Origin: Acinetobacter brisouii
Lineage (GTDB): Bacteria; Pseudomonadota; Gammaproteobacteria; Pseudomonadales; Moraxellaceae
Direction: 5' to 3'
NCBI RefSeq assembly: GCF_008993995.1
Contig: NZ_BKNN01000012.1
Location: forward strand, 1 to 59,079
Length of the DNA stretch: 59,079 bases
Each line of letters opens with the position of its first letter. The first letter of the stretch is position 1. Below are positions 46,227 to 57,234 of this stretch, one piece after another. The translations under genes were made by a program, and so were the position numbers. The notes below the pieces were generated by a model that was not told the DNA's origin, ran no database searches, and was given only the letters and a program-made list of their open reading frames with translations.

Positions 46227-47071
46227 ATGCGTTGGGTCACTTTATTTTTGATTTGTCTCGGTTTTTGGGGTTCATCTGAGATCATGGCACAACAGCCAGT
46301 TGAACGGCATTTACAGATACAAGGGGTAGATCGGCAATACTTTGTCTTTGATGCACATCAACAGAAACAAGCACCTTTAGTACTGGTTTTACATGGTGGT
46401 GGTGGTAATGGTTTACGAATGCTCAAGCGTTGGCAAAGCGTAGCACAGCGTGAGGGATTAATTATTGTTGCGCCTAATGCTGAAAAAAACACATGGAATG
46501 CAGTAGGATGCTGTGGACAAGGTCAGCAGCAACAAAATGCAGATGCTGCTTTTATTCAGCAGGTACTAAAAAGTACACAACAGAATTATTCTATTGATCC
46601 CTATCATATTTATATTGTTGGGTTTTCAAATGGGGGAATGCTGACCTATCAATTGATTTCGCAAAATCGAACGCCATTTGCTGCTGCTGCCGTTGTTTCT
46701 GCGGCGATGTTTGCAGGGCAGCCACAGCCTCAGGCTGCCTGCCTTTATTGGTGATTCATGGCGTGCAAGATCAAGTGGTACCGATAGATGGTGGCATGAG
46801 TCAGATGAGATTTGTTGCTCGTACGCAAGCCCAGCCATTTTTGTCTTTAAATCAGACTCTGAATATTTGGAAAAAAACAAATCATTGTCAAAACAAAAAC
46901 TTGATATCAACTTCTAACACTTTAAGCATATGGCAATACACTGTATGTCAAGCCGACTTACAGGTAAATATACTAAAATTGACAGGGCATACATGGTTAG
47001 AAGCAGAGCACGCCAATGAGTTTGATACAACACAAACGATTTGGAATTTCTTAAAGCAACATCATCGCTGA
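46227..47071 (+). pseudogene. LpqC-type esterase / PHB depolymerase-like gene, frameshifted
   Basis: The first part (46227-46754) encodes a signal peptide (LFLICLGFWGSSEIMAQ), VLVLHGGGGNGLRML with the oxyanion hole, and GFSNGGMLTYQL with the nucleophile Ser near residue 134. The frame is lost near 46735-46745, where PLLVIHGVQDQVVP continues in another frame with the Asp. It then runs to GHTW with the catalytic His and the stop at 47071. A single-base deletion explains the shift, and the restored product is about 281 residues. As it stands the polypeptide lacks Asp and His of the triad. A sequencing error remains possible. Confidence 0.8.
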
Positions 47072-47285
47072 TGAGACTTTTGATTGATAAAGCTTGTTTG
47101 AGCTTTATGAAATGTTTATTTCGTGAATGACTCAAAACACCGTAAGAATTTTCATTTTATGTAAATAGTTTGTTACATTTTTCCCCAGTAAAGCCTAAAA
47201 ATCTGTAAAATGATTCAGACGGCTTTTTTTTCGTCGCAGAGTTTATTTATGTAAAACAAGATGAGTTCAATGATGTAGGGTGCTT

Positions 47286-48785
47286 ATGGGTAGTTATTTT
47301 ATTTTACAGGTTTTTACGGTTATTTTTGCCCTCTCTATTGCCACTACAATTTTCAATAAGCGTGTTTTAGGTTTTCCACAAGCCATTGGTGTGCCTATTG
47401 TTTCGGCAATTTTTGTCTTTATTCTTCAGTGGGGCGCTAGTCTGCTGAGCGGAAATGCTTTTGTCAGTATTAATATTCAGAGTATTCAAAATGCGGTTCG
47501 TCATATTGATTTTTATGACTTTTTAATTAATGGTGTGATTTGCTTTATTTTAACCTCGTCAGCCCTTAAATTTAAAATTTCTGATTTGCGTAACCATTGG
47601 AAACCTATCAGTATTTTGGCAAGTATTTCACTAGTGCTGTGTGCTGTCTTTTTTGGGGGAATGCTCTTTGGGTTTCAGTTGTTAATTGGGCACTATGTAC
47701 CGATTGCGATTTTATTGCTTTTAGGTTCAGCATTAGGTGCAACTGACCCGATTGGAATTAAAGGTGTGCTGAGTTCAGTTCGTGCGCCACATCATTTAAT
47801 CGTTAAGCTTGAAGGCGAATCGCTGTTTAATGATGCCATGTGTATTGCCGTATTCATGACGTTGCTGAATGTCATTCAAGGTAAAAACTTTACCCTGATT
47901 GGGACACTGGAAACCTTGTTCTATGAAATTATGGTGGCGGTACTGATCGGTTGGGCATTTGGGCAGGGCATTTTGCGTTTGCTTCGCGGGAAGCATGAGC
48001 CAGAATCTTTGATTTTAACCACAGCATTATTGGCATGTGGCTCATACTTGGTGGCATTGTTTGCTCACGCATCTGCTCCAATTGCTTGTGTGATTGGTGG
48101 TTTGATTGTGGGGAACCGTTGGCAAGAGATTTTATCAGATACGGCAATCCGCGAAATTAACCACTTTTGGCATACTGTTGAAGGAATTATTAACTCCTTT
48201 CTGTTTACCTTGATTGGTTTGGAATTATTCATTTTAGATTTGAATGCCAGTATGATTTTTGGCGGAATTGTGGCATTTATTGTGCTACATATTTCAAGAT
48301 TTGCAGCGAATTTTCTCTCTTTTGCCTGTTTCCCAAGTTTTAGAAGAAAGAGTTATAACGGTAGTCTTGCCATTTTAAGCTGGGGTGGTGTGCGAGGTGG
48401 ACTGTCACTTGCCTTGATCTTGGCTGTTGCCAACCATCCTGCTTTAAATCAATACAGTAGTATTTTAATTGGCTATACGTTTATTGCGGTTTTGTTGTCA
48501 GGTGTAGTCTGTGGTTTGGGATTGCCTGCGGTGATGAATGCTTTCTACTACAACCCGCATGAGGAAACAGAAGGTTTTAAAGGTTGGTATCAGCGGATGT
48601 GCCATAAAATGAATCGTAAAGGGATTAAGTATATTGTGGGGGAGGATGCCAATGGTAATGAAACCATTACGGTCTATAATCCAGAGCAAATTACCGATGT
48701 AAAAACAGAGGATGGTGTTGCTGCTTTACATGATCCAAGCAAAATGACTGAACGCAATCAGTTGGAAAATCCACATAATTTCTAA
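47286..48785 (+). CDS. NhaP-type sodium/proton antiporter (CPA1 family)
   Basis: This is a 499-residue membrane protein with about 12 segments and a hydrophilic tail of some 80 residues. LGATDPIGIKGVL carries the transport-site Asp, VKLEGESLFNDAMCIAVF the ND pair, and LSWGGVRGGLSLALILA the conserved Arg, as in NhaP and NhaA2-like CPA1 exchangers. It should exchange Na+ or K+ for H+. Ion specificity cannot be read off. AGGG at 47277-47280 supports ATG 47286; GTG 47280 overlaps that site. Confidence 0.88.
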   Translation: MGSYFILQVFTVIFALSIATTIFNKRVLGFPQAIGVPIVSAIFVFILQWGASLLSGNAFVSINIQSIQNAVRHIDFYDFLINGVICFILTSSALKFKISDLRNHWKPISILASISLVLCAVFFGGMLFGFQLLIGHYVPIAILLLLGSALGATDPIGIKGVLSSVRAPHHLIVKLEGESLFNDAMCIAVFMTLLNVIQGKNFTLIGTLETLFYEIMVAVLIGWAFGQGILRLLRGKHEPESLILTTALLACGSYLVALFAHASAPIACVIGGLIVGNRWQEILSDTAIREINHFWHTVEGIINSFLFTLIGLELFILDLNASMIFGGIVAFIVLHISRFAANFLSFACFPSFRRKSYNGSLAILSWGGVRGGLSLALILAVANHPALNQYSSILIGYTFIAVLLSGVVCGLGLPAVMNAFYYNPHEETEGFKGWYQRMCHKMNRKGIKYIVGEDANGNETITVYNPEQITDVKTEDGVAALHDPSKMTERNQLENPHNF

Positions 48786-48797
48786 GTTTTAATGAGA

Positions 48798-49880
48798 TCA
48801 AGGAGATGAAAAATCATCTCTTTGGTCAAGATAAGCTTTAATTTCAGCAACAGCATGACGTGCAGTGCGGTTTACCCCAATTAATGTGGCTGATGCAGTG
48901 CCCGTCCAGTCGCCATAACCCACAAGCCATAGATTTGGCTGTTTGATTGAACGTGATTCTTGAGTAAGAACACGCTGATTTTCTTCAATAATATTTAATG
49001 CTTTTAAGTGAGATAGCGCAGGGCGAAAACCTGTACACCAGATCACGCGATCAATCTCTTGCATTTCGCCATTTTCCCAAACCACATGGTGTTCTGTAAA
49101 GTGAGAAAACGCAGGATGGCTGACTAAAACGCCTCGGGTTCGAGCATCTTTGACAGAATCAACCATGACAATATCGCCAAAGCCACCAAGTGGCTGTTCA
49201 ATACTACGCCCTTCCTGTTGTGCCTTTAGACGTTCCGTTGCTCTCAGAAATAGCACTCGTCCATCGACATCATCGGCTAAAAACTGTGGTGGAGTCTGTG
49301 TAACCCATATCGTTGTAGCCACCTGAGAAATTTCAGCAACAAGCTGTGCAGCTGAATTACCACCGCCCACAATTAACACACGCTGTCCCTGTAATGCCTC
49401 AGGATTTTGATAGTGTGCAGAGTGTAAACTCATACCTTTGAAATTTTCAAAACCTGAATAATAGGGGATATAGGGATGACTCCATGTGCCTGTAGCACTA
49501 ATCACAGCTTTAGCTTGCCAATTTTGTTCGGCACTTTGCACCAATAAATCATTGTCTAGGGGCGTGACTGTTTTGACATCAATCGGGCGCAAAATAGGCA
49601 GTTGATAGCGTATTTCATAATTGCTTAAGTAATTGAGGACTTCAGCTTTAGTTGGATAAGCATGTTGAGTGGGCGGCATTAACCAACCTGAAATTGAGCT
49701 CCAACTGGCAGGTGAAAATAACTGTAAAGAATCCCATGCATGTTGCCACGCACCACCTGCATGCTGTTCTCGATCAAGAATGACATAGGAGAGATTTGTA
49801 CGTCTTAAAAAATAGGCACAAGCCAAAGCTGCCTGCCCACCACCAATAATACAAACATCTACAGTGTGTGTTGTTTTCAT
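48798..49880 (-). CDS. Flavin-dependent monooxygenase-like oxidoreductase (CzcO/ArsO type)
   Basis: This is a 360-residue two-dinucleotide-binding flavoprotein. CIIGGGQAALACAYFLRR binds FAD (about residue 10), ISATGTWSHPYIP is the FAD-side motif, and VLIVGGGNSAAQLVAEI binds NAD(P)H (about residue 168). The closing WLVGYGDWTGTASATLIGV is the second FAD contact. It belongs to the pyridine-nucleotide oxidoreductases labelled CzcO or ArsO. Neither a czc nor an ars operon is near, so the substrate stays open. Confidence 0.8.
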   Translation of the reverse strand: MKTTHTVDVCIIGGGQAALACAYFLRRTNLSYVILDREQHAGGAWQHAWDSLQLFSPASWSSISGWLMPPTQHAYPTKAEVLNYLSNYEIRYQLPILRPIDVKTVTPLDNDLLVQSAEQNWQAKAVISATGTWSHPYIPYYSGFENFKGMSLHSAHYQNPEALQGQRVLIVGGGNSAAQLVAEISQVATTIWVTQTPPQFLADDVDGRVLFLRATERLKAQQEGRSIEQPLGGFGDIVMVDSVKDARTRGVLVSHPAFSHFTEHHVVWENGEMQEIDRVIWCTGFRPALSHLKALNIIEENQRVLTQESRSIKQPNLWLVGYGDWTGTASATLIGVNRTARHAVAEIKAYLDQRDDFSSP

Positions 49881-49969
49881 GTTAGAAATCCTGTACTAAA
49901 GGGCTGGCAATACCAAGTCGATGCCGCTTATTCTAGTATTTTTCCTATGATCAGACTGCTATATTTCAA

Positions 49970-50281
49970 ATGCAAATAGAACTTTATTGCCAAATTTTAG
50001 AAGTCGTTGCGCAAATTCCAGATGGAAAAGTTGCAACTTATGGGCAAGTTGCCAAGATGGCAGGTCTGCCTCGCCATGCACGTTTGGTGGGTAAGGTTTT
50101 ACAGAACTTAGAGTCAGGAAGTCAGATTCCTTGGCATCGGGTGATCAATGCACAAGGGAAAATTAGCCTCAGCCAACTCGATGCAAAAGGCAATAATATT
50201 CAGGCACTCAAGTTGCAACAAGAAGGGATTGTGGTGATTGCAGGTCGCGTTAAATTAAGCCAATATCAATGGCAAATTTAA
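49970..50281 (+). CDS. Alkyltransferase-like protein (ATL), MGMT DNA-binding domain without Cys
   Basis: This is a 103-residue protein of the O6-alkylguanine-DNA alkyltransferase C-terminal fold. The helix-turn-helix part YGQVAKMAGLPRHARLVGKVL is intact, but the active-site PCHRV is replaced by PWHRV (about residue 55). It therefore cannot accept an alkyl group and should act as an ATL protein. ATLs bind O6-alkylguanine and hand the lesion to nucleotide-excision repair. It diverges from the flavoprotein gene. Confidence 0.88.
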   Translation: MQIELYCQILEVVAQIPDGKVATYGQVAKMAGLPRHARLVGKVLQNLESGSQIPWHRVINAQGKISLSQLDAKGNNIQALKLQQEGIVVIAGRVKLSQYQWQI

Positions 50282-50355
50282 GTGTGAAAACTAATCATTG
50301 AAAGACTTTCAAGCTTGAAACAGCTATGGTAAAACAGAATAAAGAAAGGAGAATA

Positions 50356-51333
50356 ATGATAACTATGGCTGAACTCAATCATGAAGTTGTTGCTTTATTT
50401 CAGCAACATTTACTTCCATTATCAAATACACTCACGGAAATGCTGAACGAGCATTATAGTCACCAAACTGAACGTCGTGGTTGTGGTTATACCTAATCAA
50501 CCCGATTACTGGCTGAGTTTATTAATCAGCCCCGAAATACTGAAGACAACAAAGATCATCGTATTTTTGATGATTACAAAATTAATCAGCTTAAAAGCAA
50601 ATTCCCGATGCTGAAACAGTATGGTTTAGCGTTAGAAGATTGGCGAAATTTGGATATTTCATCTCAAGTCATCCATTTTTTAAAAGAACATCAAAATACT
50701 ACTGACCCAATCATTGATCAATTACGGCAGGAAATTAAGTTCCAGCACGACTTACGCCATATCAGTGAGCAAGCAAAATTAGAAGAAAGTCATCTGATTT
50801 GTCAGTTGATTGCAGATATCATTTTACCGATTGAGAACTTGACTGATCAATATGTTGAACTGGTGAATTCCCAAGCTAAGCCGAAGGTCGGCTCTTGTCC
50901 TATGGCTGAAGATTTTTTCTTGCAGATTGCACATCATCGTATTTTAAGGCAAGGCTCAATTAATATTTTTGTGGATCATCAGCAGCGCCCGATTTTGCTT
51001 GAAAAAATGAATATGGGCGATAATCATTCCTGTATCAGTCTTGTTCCTGTGCTCATTAATGGTGTGCGTTTACCTGCGGGGAGTTTATTTTCACTCGATT
51101 ATGATTTGGAACAGATCGCAGATAAACGCCCAAATAAACAAGTTCGGGGGTATATCATTCCTGTTGAAGCCGTTACATTTTGGTTCTTACGTATCACCAC
51201 TTTGGCGATTAGCCCTGAAAACCGTCCAAGAGCTTTTACGACCCATTTTAAACAACAGGTTGATAATCATTTATTTAGCCCAGAAACCACCAAGCTATCC
51301 CAATTGGTTGATATTGCAAACGAGCAAATTTAG
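50356..51333 (+). pseudogene. Unknown conserved-looking gene interrupted by an ochre codon
   Basis: A frame starts at ATG 50356 behind AAGGAG (50346-50351) and codes for MITMAELNHEVVALFQQHLL up to GCGYT. It hits TAA at 50494-50496 and continues in the same frame without further stops to 51333. The whole would have about 325 codons. The second part keeps normal coding character (FFLQIAHHRILRQGSINIFV, LVPVLINGVRLPAGSLFSL) and could restart at ATG 50608, which lacks a clear ribosome-binding site. I recognise no domain. The next gene starts directly after its stop. Confidence 0.7.
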
Positions 51334-52226
51334 ATGAAATCCAATGTGATCCATGTGTGTTATTCGCCACGTTATTATGCACATACCCACACCAATAGCA
51401 TGGAAAAACTGGCTGCGGTGGCAGAGGTACTTGCACAGAAAAGTTATATTGAACTGGTGGAGCCAGAGCTGATTGATGTTCAGTTATTAAAAAAATTGCA
51501 TGATCCACATTATGTTGATGCTTTTGTGCAAGGGGAAAAACCGCTTGCCAGTGCTCAAGGCTTTAAACAGTGGAATGAACAATTGCGTGACGCGGTACTG
51601 AGTGTACAAGGTGGACAACTAAAGGCAGCTGAACTGGCATTTCAATATGGAATTTCTGCCAATATTGCACAAGGTTTTCATCATGCCGTTTATGAATGTG
51701 GCTTGGCGTATTGTACCTTTAATGGCTTAGCTTTGGTGGCGCAGCACTTTCCGCATAAGAAAATCTTTATACTTGATTGTGATCAGCATGGTGGAAATGG
51801 TACGGCAGAGTTTACTTTGAGACTACATAATTTATTTAATTATAGTATTTTTGCTATTCCTTTTGGTTGTGCTTATCACGAACGTAGCTTAACCCATCAT
51901 ATTGATAAACAAGAAGGTTCATTTGAGCAGTATGTCAAAGCGATTCAGCAAGGTTTTAACAATGCGATTGCTTGGGGAGCAGATCTGATTATTTATCAGG
52001 CGGGGATGGATTGTCATCAACATGATCGCTTTGGTTCGGCTTGGTTTACCACTGAATTGCTTAAACAGAGAGATCATTTGGTTTTTTCTTTAGCAAAAAA
52101 AATAACCTTCCTTTGATGTTTGTCTTGGCAGGAGGATATCAGCCTTTGGTTGATCTAGTCCCATTACATGTGAATACATTTGAGGCGGCACATGAAGTGT
52201 ATGCTGAAGTTGAAGCAGCGAGCTAA
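51334..52226 (+). pseudogene. Histone-deacetylase-like (AcuC/AphA fold) gene, frameshifted
   Basis: The frame encodes a zinc deacetylase fold with GFHHAVYECGLAYC (paired His), ILDCDQHGGNGT (Asp and His zinc ligands) and QAGMDCHQHD (third ligand). At the A8 run near 52094-52101 it slips to a premature stop at 52116. One more A would give NLPLMFVLAGGYQP, with the family's catalytic Tyr, and carry on to TAA 52226, for 297 residues. As it stands the product lacks the Tyr. It starts right after the stop of the broken unknown gene, which suggests one operon. An A-run miscall is a real alternative. Confidence 0.82.
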
Positions 52227-52229
52227 AAA

Positions 52230-52258
52230 AAGGAAGTACCTTGTACTTCCTTAATTTT
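52230..52258. terminator. Bidirectional terminator between deacetylase-like gene and greA
   Basis: A perfect 10-bp stem AAGGAAGTAC / GTACTTCCTT (52230-52239, 52243-52252) has an A tract on the left and AATTTTTT on the right. Confidence 0.85.
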
Positions 52259-52735
52259 TTATAGATATTCTACATTTACGATTTCGTATTCAACTTCACC
52301 TTGTGGCGTGACGATTTTGACTTCATCGCCTTCATTCTTACCTAAAAGACCACGTGCAATGGGTGAATTGACCGAAATTTTGTTGATTTTAAAATCTGCT
52401 TCGTCATCACCTACGATTTTATAGGTTTTGCGTTCTTCAGTATCAAGGTTTTCAATGGTTACTGTTACCCCAAATACAACGCGACCATTCTGTTCAAGAT
52501 CATTGACATCAATCACTTGGCATGCACCAAGCTTGCCTTCGATATCCTGAATACGACCTTCACAGAAACCTTGCTGTTCACGAGCAGCATGATATTCAGC
52601 ATTCTCTTTTAAGTCACCATGTTCACGTGCTTCAGCAATGGCTTGAATAATACGTGGACGCTCAACAGTTTTTAATTGCTGTAATTCTTTCTCTAAAGCT
52701 GCTTTGCCCTCAGGCGTCATTGGATAACGTTGCAT
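52259..52735 (-). CDS. greA: Transcript cleavage factor GreA
   Basis: GreA enters the RNA polymerase secondary channel and promotes cleavage of backtracked RNA. The 158-residue protein has the N-terminal coiled coil beginning [20 protein letters not shown] with acidic tip [16 protein letters not shown] (Asp and Glu about residues 41-44) and a C-terminal domain with [16 protein letters not shown]. It lies downstream of carB on the same strand, behind a terminator. Confidence 0.96.
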   Translation of the reverse strand: MQRYPMTPEGKAALEKELQQLKTVERPRIIQAIAEAREHGDLKENAEYHAAREQQGFCEGRIQDIEGKLGACQVIDVNDLEQNGRVVFGVTVTIENLDTEERKTYKIVGDDEADFKINKISVNSPIARGLLGKNEGDEVKIVTPQGEVEYEIVNVEYL

Positions 52736-52780
52736 TTTAGTCCCTCGAAATGAAATGGGATTATATCGTTTAAAAAAAAG

Positions 52781-52810
52781 AAAAATCCCGCCACCGATAA
52801 GGTGACGGGA
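52781..52810 (-). terminator. Intrinsic terminator after carB
   Basis: A 10-bp stem with one wobble (52786-52795 with 52801-52810, loop of 5) is followed on the minus strand by a U-rich tract. It separates carAB from greA. Confidence 0.85.
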
Positions 52811-52826
52811 CTTATCAGATCAGGAA

Positions 52827-55800
52827 TTAATTTTGCAAGTCTTGCAAGCGATATACATCCATTGGTAATTGAATCGCAAAGGCTTGGCAAACTGCTTCAG
52901 CACCATTAATGGTGGTGGTGTAATACACTTTACCTTGTAGCGCAGCACGACGAATCATGGCTGAGTCATACTGAGCACGTTTGCCCTCAGTGGTATTGAC
53001 AATAAGGTGTATTTCACCATTTTTCAAGCGGTCTACAATGTGTGGACGACCTTCGGTTACTTTATTTACGCGTTCGCATTCAACACCCGCATCGCTCAAT
53101 ACTTTGTGCGTACCAGACGTTGCAATCAGTTTGAAACCATAGTCAGCAAGGCGTTTAGCAATATCAACCACGTGTTCTTTGTCTGAATCACGAACAGACA
53201 AGAATGCATGTTTAACTTCGCCTTCAGTTGGTAAGCCTGGTAAACGTTCATTTGAGCCTAATACAGCTTTATAGAATGCTTCACCAAATGATTTACCAAC
53301 ACCCATCACTTCACCTGTAGATTTCATCTCAGGGCCAAGCATTGGGTCAACACCAGGGAATTTCGCAAATGGGAATACCGCTTCTTTAACAGCAAAGTGA
53401 GTCGGAATAATCTCTTTGGTGAAACCTTGAGATTCTAAAGACTGACCCGCCATACAACGTGCAGCAACTTTCGCTAAAGACTCGCCAATACATTTAGATA
53501 CGAACGGAACAGTACGTGATGCACGTGGGTTCACTTCAAGGATATAAATGTCGTTGCCTTTAACCGCAAACTGTACGTTCATCAAACCGATCACGCCAAG
53601 CTCTTTCGCCATAGCTACAGTTTGACGGCGCATTTCGTCTTGGATTTCTTGAGAAAGCGAGTATGGAGGAATTGAACATGCAGAGTCACCAGAGTGAATA
53701 CCCGCTTGTTCGATGTGCTGCATGATCCCGCCAATCACCACATCTTTACCGTCAGATACGCAGTCAACGTCAACTTCGATGGCTGAATCCAAGAAATGGT
53801 CAAGAAGTACAGGCGCTTCGTTAGAGGCCTGAACCGCTTCACGAAGGTAGCGTTTTAACTCATCTTCGTTATATACGATTTCCATTGCACGACCACCCAA
53901 TACATAAGATGGACGAACAACGAGCGGATAACCCACTTTCGCAGCTTCAGAAATACCTTCTTCAGCAGATTTTACGATGCTGTTGTTGGGTTGACGTAAT
54001 TGCAGGCGTTGAATCATTTGCTGGAAACGTTCACGGTCTTCTGCACGGTCAATCGCATCTGGAGATGTACCAATAATTGGTGCGCCAGCTTCTTCTAAAG
54101 CACGAGCCAATTTAAGCGGAGTTTGACCACCGTACTGTACGATAATGCCTTTTGGCTTTTCAGTACGTACGATTTCAAGGACATCTTCTAAAGTAATTGG
54201 TTCGAAGTACAAACGATCTGAAGTGTCATAGTCGGTAGAAACAGTTTCAGGGTTACAGTTCACCATGATTGTTTCATAACCGTCATCACGCATTGCAAGC
54301 GCAGCGTGTACACAGCAGTAGTCAAACTCGATCCCTTGACCAATACGGTTTGGACCACCGCCGATCACCATGATCTTGTCTTTCGCTGAAGGATTTGCTT
54401 CACATTCTTCATCGTAAGTTGAGTACATGTAGGCAGTGCCAGATTCGAATTCTGCTGCACAGGTATCAACACGTTTGTAAACTGGGTAAACACCCAAGTT
54501 CCAACGGTGCTTACGGAATTGTTTTTGTGAAATACCCATCAAGTTCGCAATACGAAGGTCAGATAAACCTTTACGTTTGAATGAACGGATATTGTCAGCA
54601 GTCAAGTCGCCAAAGCCTAAAGCTTTTACTTGAGCTTCAGTTTTGATGATGTCTTCGATTTGGATCAAGAACCAACGGTCAATCTTAGTCGCTTCAAACA
54701 CATCATCAAGGCTAAAGCCATGACGGAAGGCATCAGCAACATACCAAATACGCTCAGGACCTGGAACTTTAAGTTCTTTTAAGATCTTATCTTTCGCGCC
54801 TTCAGTACCTACAGCGATTTGTTCGTCAAAACCACAAACGCCAACTTCAAGACCACGAAGTGCTTTTTGTACTGATTCTTGGAAGTTACGGCCAATCGCC
54901 ATCACTTCACCCACAGATTTCATCTGTGTGGTCAATACAGGTTCAGCTTGAGGGAATTTCTCAAAGTTGAAACGTGGAATTTTGGTCACAACATAGTCGA
55001 TTGCGGGTTCAAATGACGCAGGTGTTACACCGCCAGTGATGTCATTTTTAAGCTCATCAAGTGTGTAACCAACTGCCAATTTTGCTGCGATTTTTGCAAT
55101 CGGGAAACCCGTTGCTTTAGATGCAAGTGCAGATGAACGAGAAACACGAGGGTTCATCTCGATTACAACCATACGACCATCTTTCGGGTTAATACCGAAC
55201 TGAACGTTTGAACCACCCGTTTCAACACCGATCTCACGAAGAACAGCAATCGATGCATTACGCATGATTTGATATTCTTTGTCCGTCAATGTTTGCGCAG
55301 GGGCAACAGTGATTGAGTCACCTGTGTGCACGCCCATTGGGTCGAAGTTTTCAATCGCACAAACAATGATACAGTTGTCGTTTTTGTCACGAACAACTTC
55401 CATTTCGTACTCTTTCCAACCAATTAAAGATTCATCAATCAATAACTGTTTAGTTGGAGAAAGGTCGAAACCGCGTTCACAAATTTCGATGAATTCTTCT
55501 TTGTTATACGCAATACCGCCACCTGAACCACCCATCGTGAATGATGGACGAATGATTACAGGAAAACCGAAACGTGCTTGAATTTCTAAAGCATGTTCCA
55601 TGCTTTCTGCAACGTCAGCGCGAGGACATTCAAGTCCGATTTTACGCATGGCGATGTCAAACAGTTTACGGTCTTCAGCTTTTTCAATCGCGTCTTTAGT
55701 CGCACCGATCAATTCCACATTGTATTTTTCTAAAATACCGTGTTCATCAAGCGCAAGCGCACAGTTCAATGCCGTTTGACCACCCATTGTAGGAAGAACG

Positions 55801-56054
55801 GCATCTGGGCGCTCTTTCTCAATGATTTGTGCAACAGTTTGCCAAGTGATTGGCTCGATATAAGTTGCATCCGCCATTGAAGGGTCGGTCATAATGGTCG
55901 CTGGGTTAGAGTTCACCAAAATAACGCGGTAGCCTTCTTCACGAAGTGCTTTACAGGCTTGTGCACCAGAATAGTCAAACTCACAGGCTTGACCAATCAC
56001 AATAGGACCAGCACCAATAATTAAGATGCTTTTAATATCCGTACGTTTAGGCAT
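52827..56054 (-). CDS. carB: Carbamoyl-phosphate synthase large subunit
   Basis: CarB makes carbamoyl phosphate from bicarbonate, ammonia and two ATP for pyrimidines and arginine. It is 1075 residues, as in E. coli (1073). Two homologous ATP-grasp halves are visible: the first with [30 protein letters not shown] and [10 protein letters not shown], the second with [20 protein letters not shown] and [15 protein letters not shown]. The C-terminal allosteric MGS-like domain with [13 protein letters not shown] follows. It begins 14 bp after carA. Confidence 0.97.
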   Translation of the reverse strand: MPKRTDIKSILIIGAGPIVIGQACEFDYSGAQACKALREEGYRVILVNSNPATIMTDPSMADATYIEPITWQTVAQIIEKERPDAVLPTMGGQTALNCALALDEHGILEKYNVELIGATKDAIEKAEDRKLFDIAMRKIGLECPRADVAESMEHALEIQARFGFPVIIRPSFTMGGSGGGIAYNKEEFIEICERGFDLSPTKQLLIDESLIGWKEYEMEVVRDKNDNCIIVCAIENFDPMGVHTGDSITVAPAQTLTDKEYQIMRNASIAVLREIGVETGGSNVQFGINPKDGRMVVIEMNPRVSRSSALASKATGFPIAKIAAKLAVGYTLDELKNDITGGVTPASFEPAIDYVVTKIPRFNFEKFPQAEPVLTTQMKSVGEVMAIGRNFQESVQKALRGLEVGVCGFDEQIAVGTEGAKDKILKELKVPGPERIWYVADAFRHGFSLDDVFEATKIDRWFLIQIEDIIKTEAQVKALGFGDLTADNIRSFKRKGLSDLRIANLMGISQKQFRKHRWNLGVYPVYKRVDTCAAEFESGTAYMYSTYDEECEANPSAKDKIMVIGGGPNRIGQGIEFDYCCVHAALAMRDDGYETIMVNCNPETVSTDYDTSDRLYFEPITLEDVLEIVRTEKPKGIIVQYGGQTPLKLARALEEAGAPIIGTSPDAIDRAEDRERFQQMIQRLQLRQPNNSIVKSAEEGISEAAKVGYPLVVRPSYVLGGRAMEIVYNEDELKRYLREAVQASNEAPVLLDHFLDSAIEVDVDCVSDGKDVVIGGIMQHIEQAGIHSGDSACSIPPYSLSQEIQDEMRRQTVAMAKELGVIGLMNVQFAVKGNDIYILEVNPRASRTVPFVSKCIGESLAKVAARCMAGQSLESQGFTKEIIPTHFAVKEAVFPFAKFPGVDPMLGPEMKSTGEVMGVGKSFGEAFYKAVLGSNERLPGLPTEGEVKHAFLSVRDSDKEHVVDIAKRLADYGFKLIATSGTHKVLSDAGVECERVNKVTEGRPHIVDRLKNGEIHLIVNTTEGKRAQYDSAMIRRAALQGKVYYTTTINGAEAVCQAFAIQLPMDVYRLQDLQN

Positions 56055-56068
56055 TATTCGCTCCTTAA

Positions 56069-57208
56069 TTACTTCTTAGTGGCTTCAATAAGTTCGATGA
56101 AATGATCGAACAGTGGGGCACAGTCATGTGGACCTGGGCTTGCTTCAGGGTGACCTTGAAAGCTAAACGCTGGTTTATCTGTGCGGTGGATACCTTGTAG
56201 CGTGCCGTCAAACAACGATTTATGTGTTGCTTTTAAGTTCGCTGGAAGAGTATCTGCATCCACTGCGAAACCGTGGTTTTGTGATGTAATCATCACTGTC
56301 CCTGTTTCAAGATTTTGCACAGGATGGTTTGCACCGTGGTGACCATGGCTCATTTTGATGGTTTTTGCACCAGAAGCGAGAGCAAGGATTTGATGACCTA
56401 AACAAATACCAAATACAGGTAAAGTTGTGGTTTCAACGATAGTTTTTACAGCTTCAATTGCGTAGTCACATGCCGCTGGGTCACCAGGACCGTTCGACAA
56501 AAATACGCCATCAGGATTTAATGCGAGAACTTTCTCAGCAGGAGTCTGCGCAGGTACAACAGTCAACTTACAACCGCGGTCTGCGAGCATACGTAAGATG
56601 TTGGTTTTGACACCGTAGTCATATGCAACGACATGATATTTAAATTCAGGTTGTGCAAAGCCTTGACCTAAAGCCCATGAACCTTCAGTCCATTCAAAGC
56701 CTTCAGGATCGCAACATTCTTTAGCAAGGTCTAAACCATTGAGACCGCCAAATTCACGTGCTTTTTCTAAAGCTTGCTCTTCAGTGATGTTTTCACCGGC
56801 AAGGATACAGCCGTTTTGTGCACCTTTTTCACGTAAAATACGTGTCAATTTACGGGTATCAATGTCAGCAATTGCAACAACATTATGCTGTGCAAGATAT
56901 TCACCTAAAGATTGTTCTGCACGGAAATTACTGTGAAGTAATGGAAGATCGCGGATGATTAAACCGTTCGCCCATACTTTATGGATACGACCTGATTCAG
57001 AATCTTCTGCGTTACAACCTGTATTTCCGATATGCGGATAAGTTAATGTCACAAGTTGTTGTGCATAACTTGGGTCAGTAAGAATTTCTTGATAGCCAGT
57101 CATGGCAGTATTAAAAACGACTTCACCAGTCGTACATCCCGTAGCGCCGATAGAGGTACCTTTAAAGATAGTTCCATCTGCGAGGGCTAAAATGGCGGGG
57201 GTGCTCAA
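56069..57208 (-). CDS. carA: Carbamoyl-phosphate synthase small subunit (glutaminase)
   Basis: CarA hydrolyses glutamine and channels ammonia to CarB. The glutaminase centre is intact: [12 protein letters not shown] with the nucleophile Cys, and [10 protein letters not shown] with the catalytic His and Glu. I place the start at TTG 57208 ([12 protein letters not shown]), seven nt after AGGAG, which gives 379 residues against 382 in E. coli. The frame is open further upstream. ATG 57277 behind AAAGGAGG would add 23 hydrophobic residues and lies inside the attenuator loop, so it may be a leader peptide start that runs into carA. Confidence 0.93.
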   Translation of the reverse strand: MSTPAILALADGTIFKGTSIGATGCTTGEVVFNTAMTGYQEILTDPSYAQQLVTLTYPHIGNTGCNAEDSESGRIHKVWANGLIIRDLPLLHSNFRAEQSLGEYLAQHNVVAIADIDTRKLTRILREKGAQNGCILAGENITEEQALEKAREFGGLNGLDLAKECCDPEGFEWTEGSWALGQGFAQPEFKYHVVAYDYGVKTNILRMLADRGCKLTVVPAQTPAEKVLALNPDGVFLSNGPGDPAACDYAIEAVKTIVETTTLPVFGICLGHQILALASGAKTIKMSHGHHGANHPVQNLETGTVMITSQNHGFAVDADTLPANLKATHKSLFDGTLQGIHRTDKPAFSFQGHPEASPGPHDCAPLFDHFIELIEATKK

Positions 57209-57234
57209 ACCAAAGCTCCTGAATTTTAAGCTGT

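Noticed and set aside
48795-48830. Terminator at the end of the flavoprotein gene
   Set aside because: The GAGATGA/TCATCTC stem lies in the last codons and no U tract follows on the minus strand.
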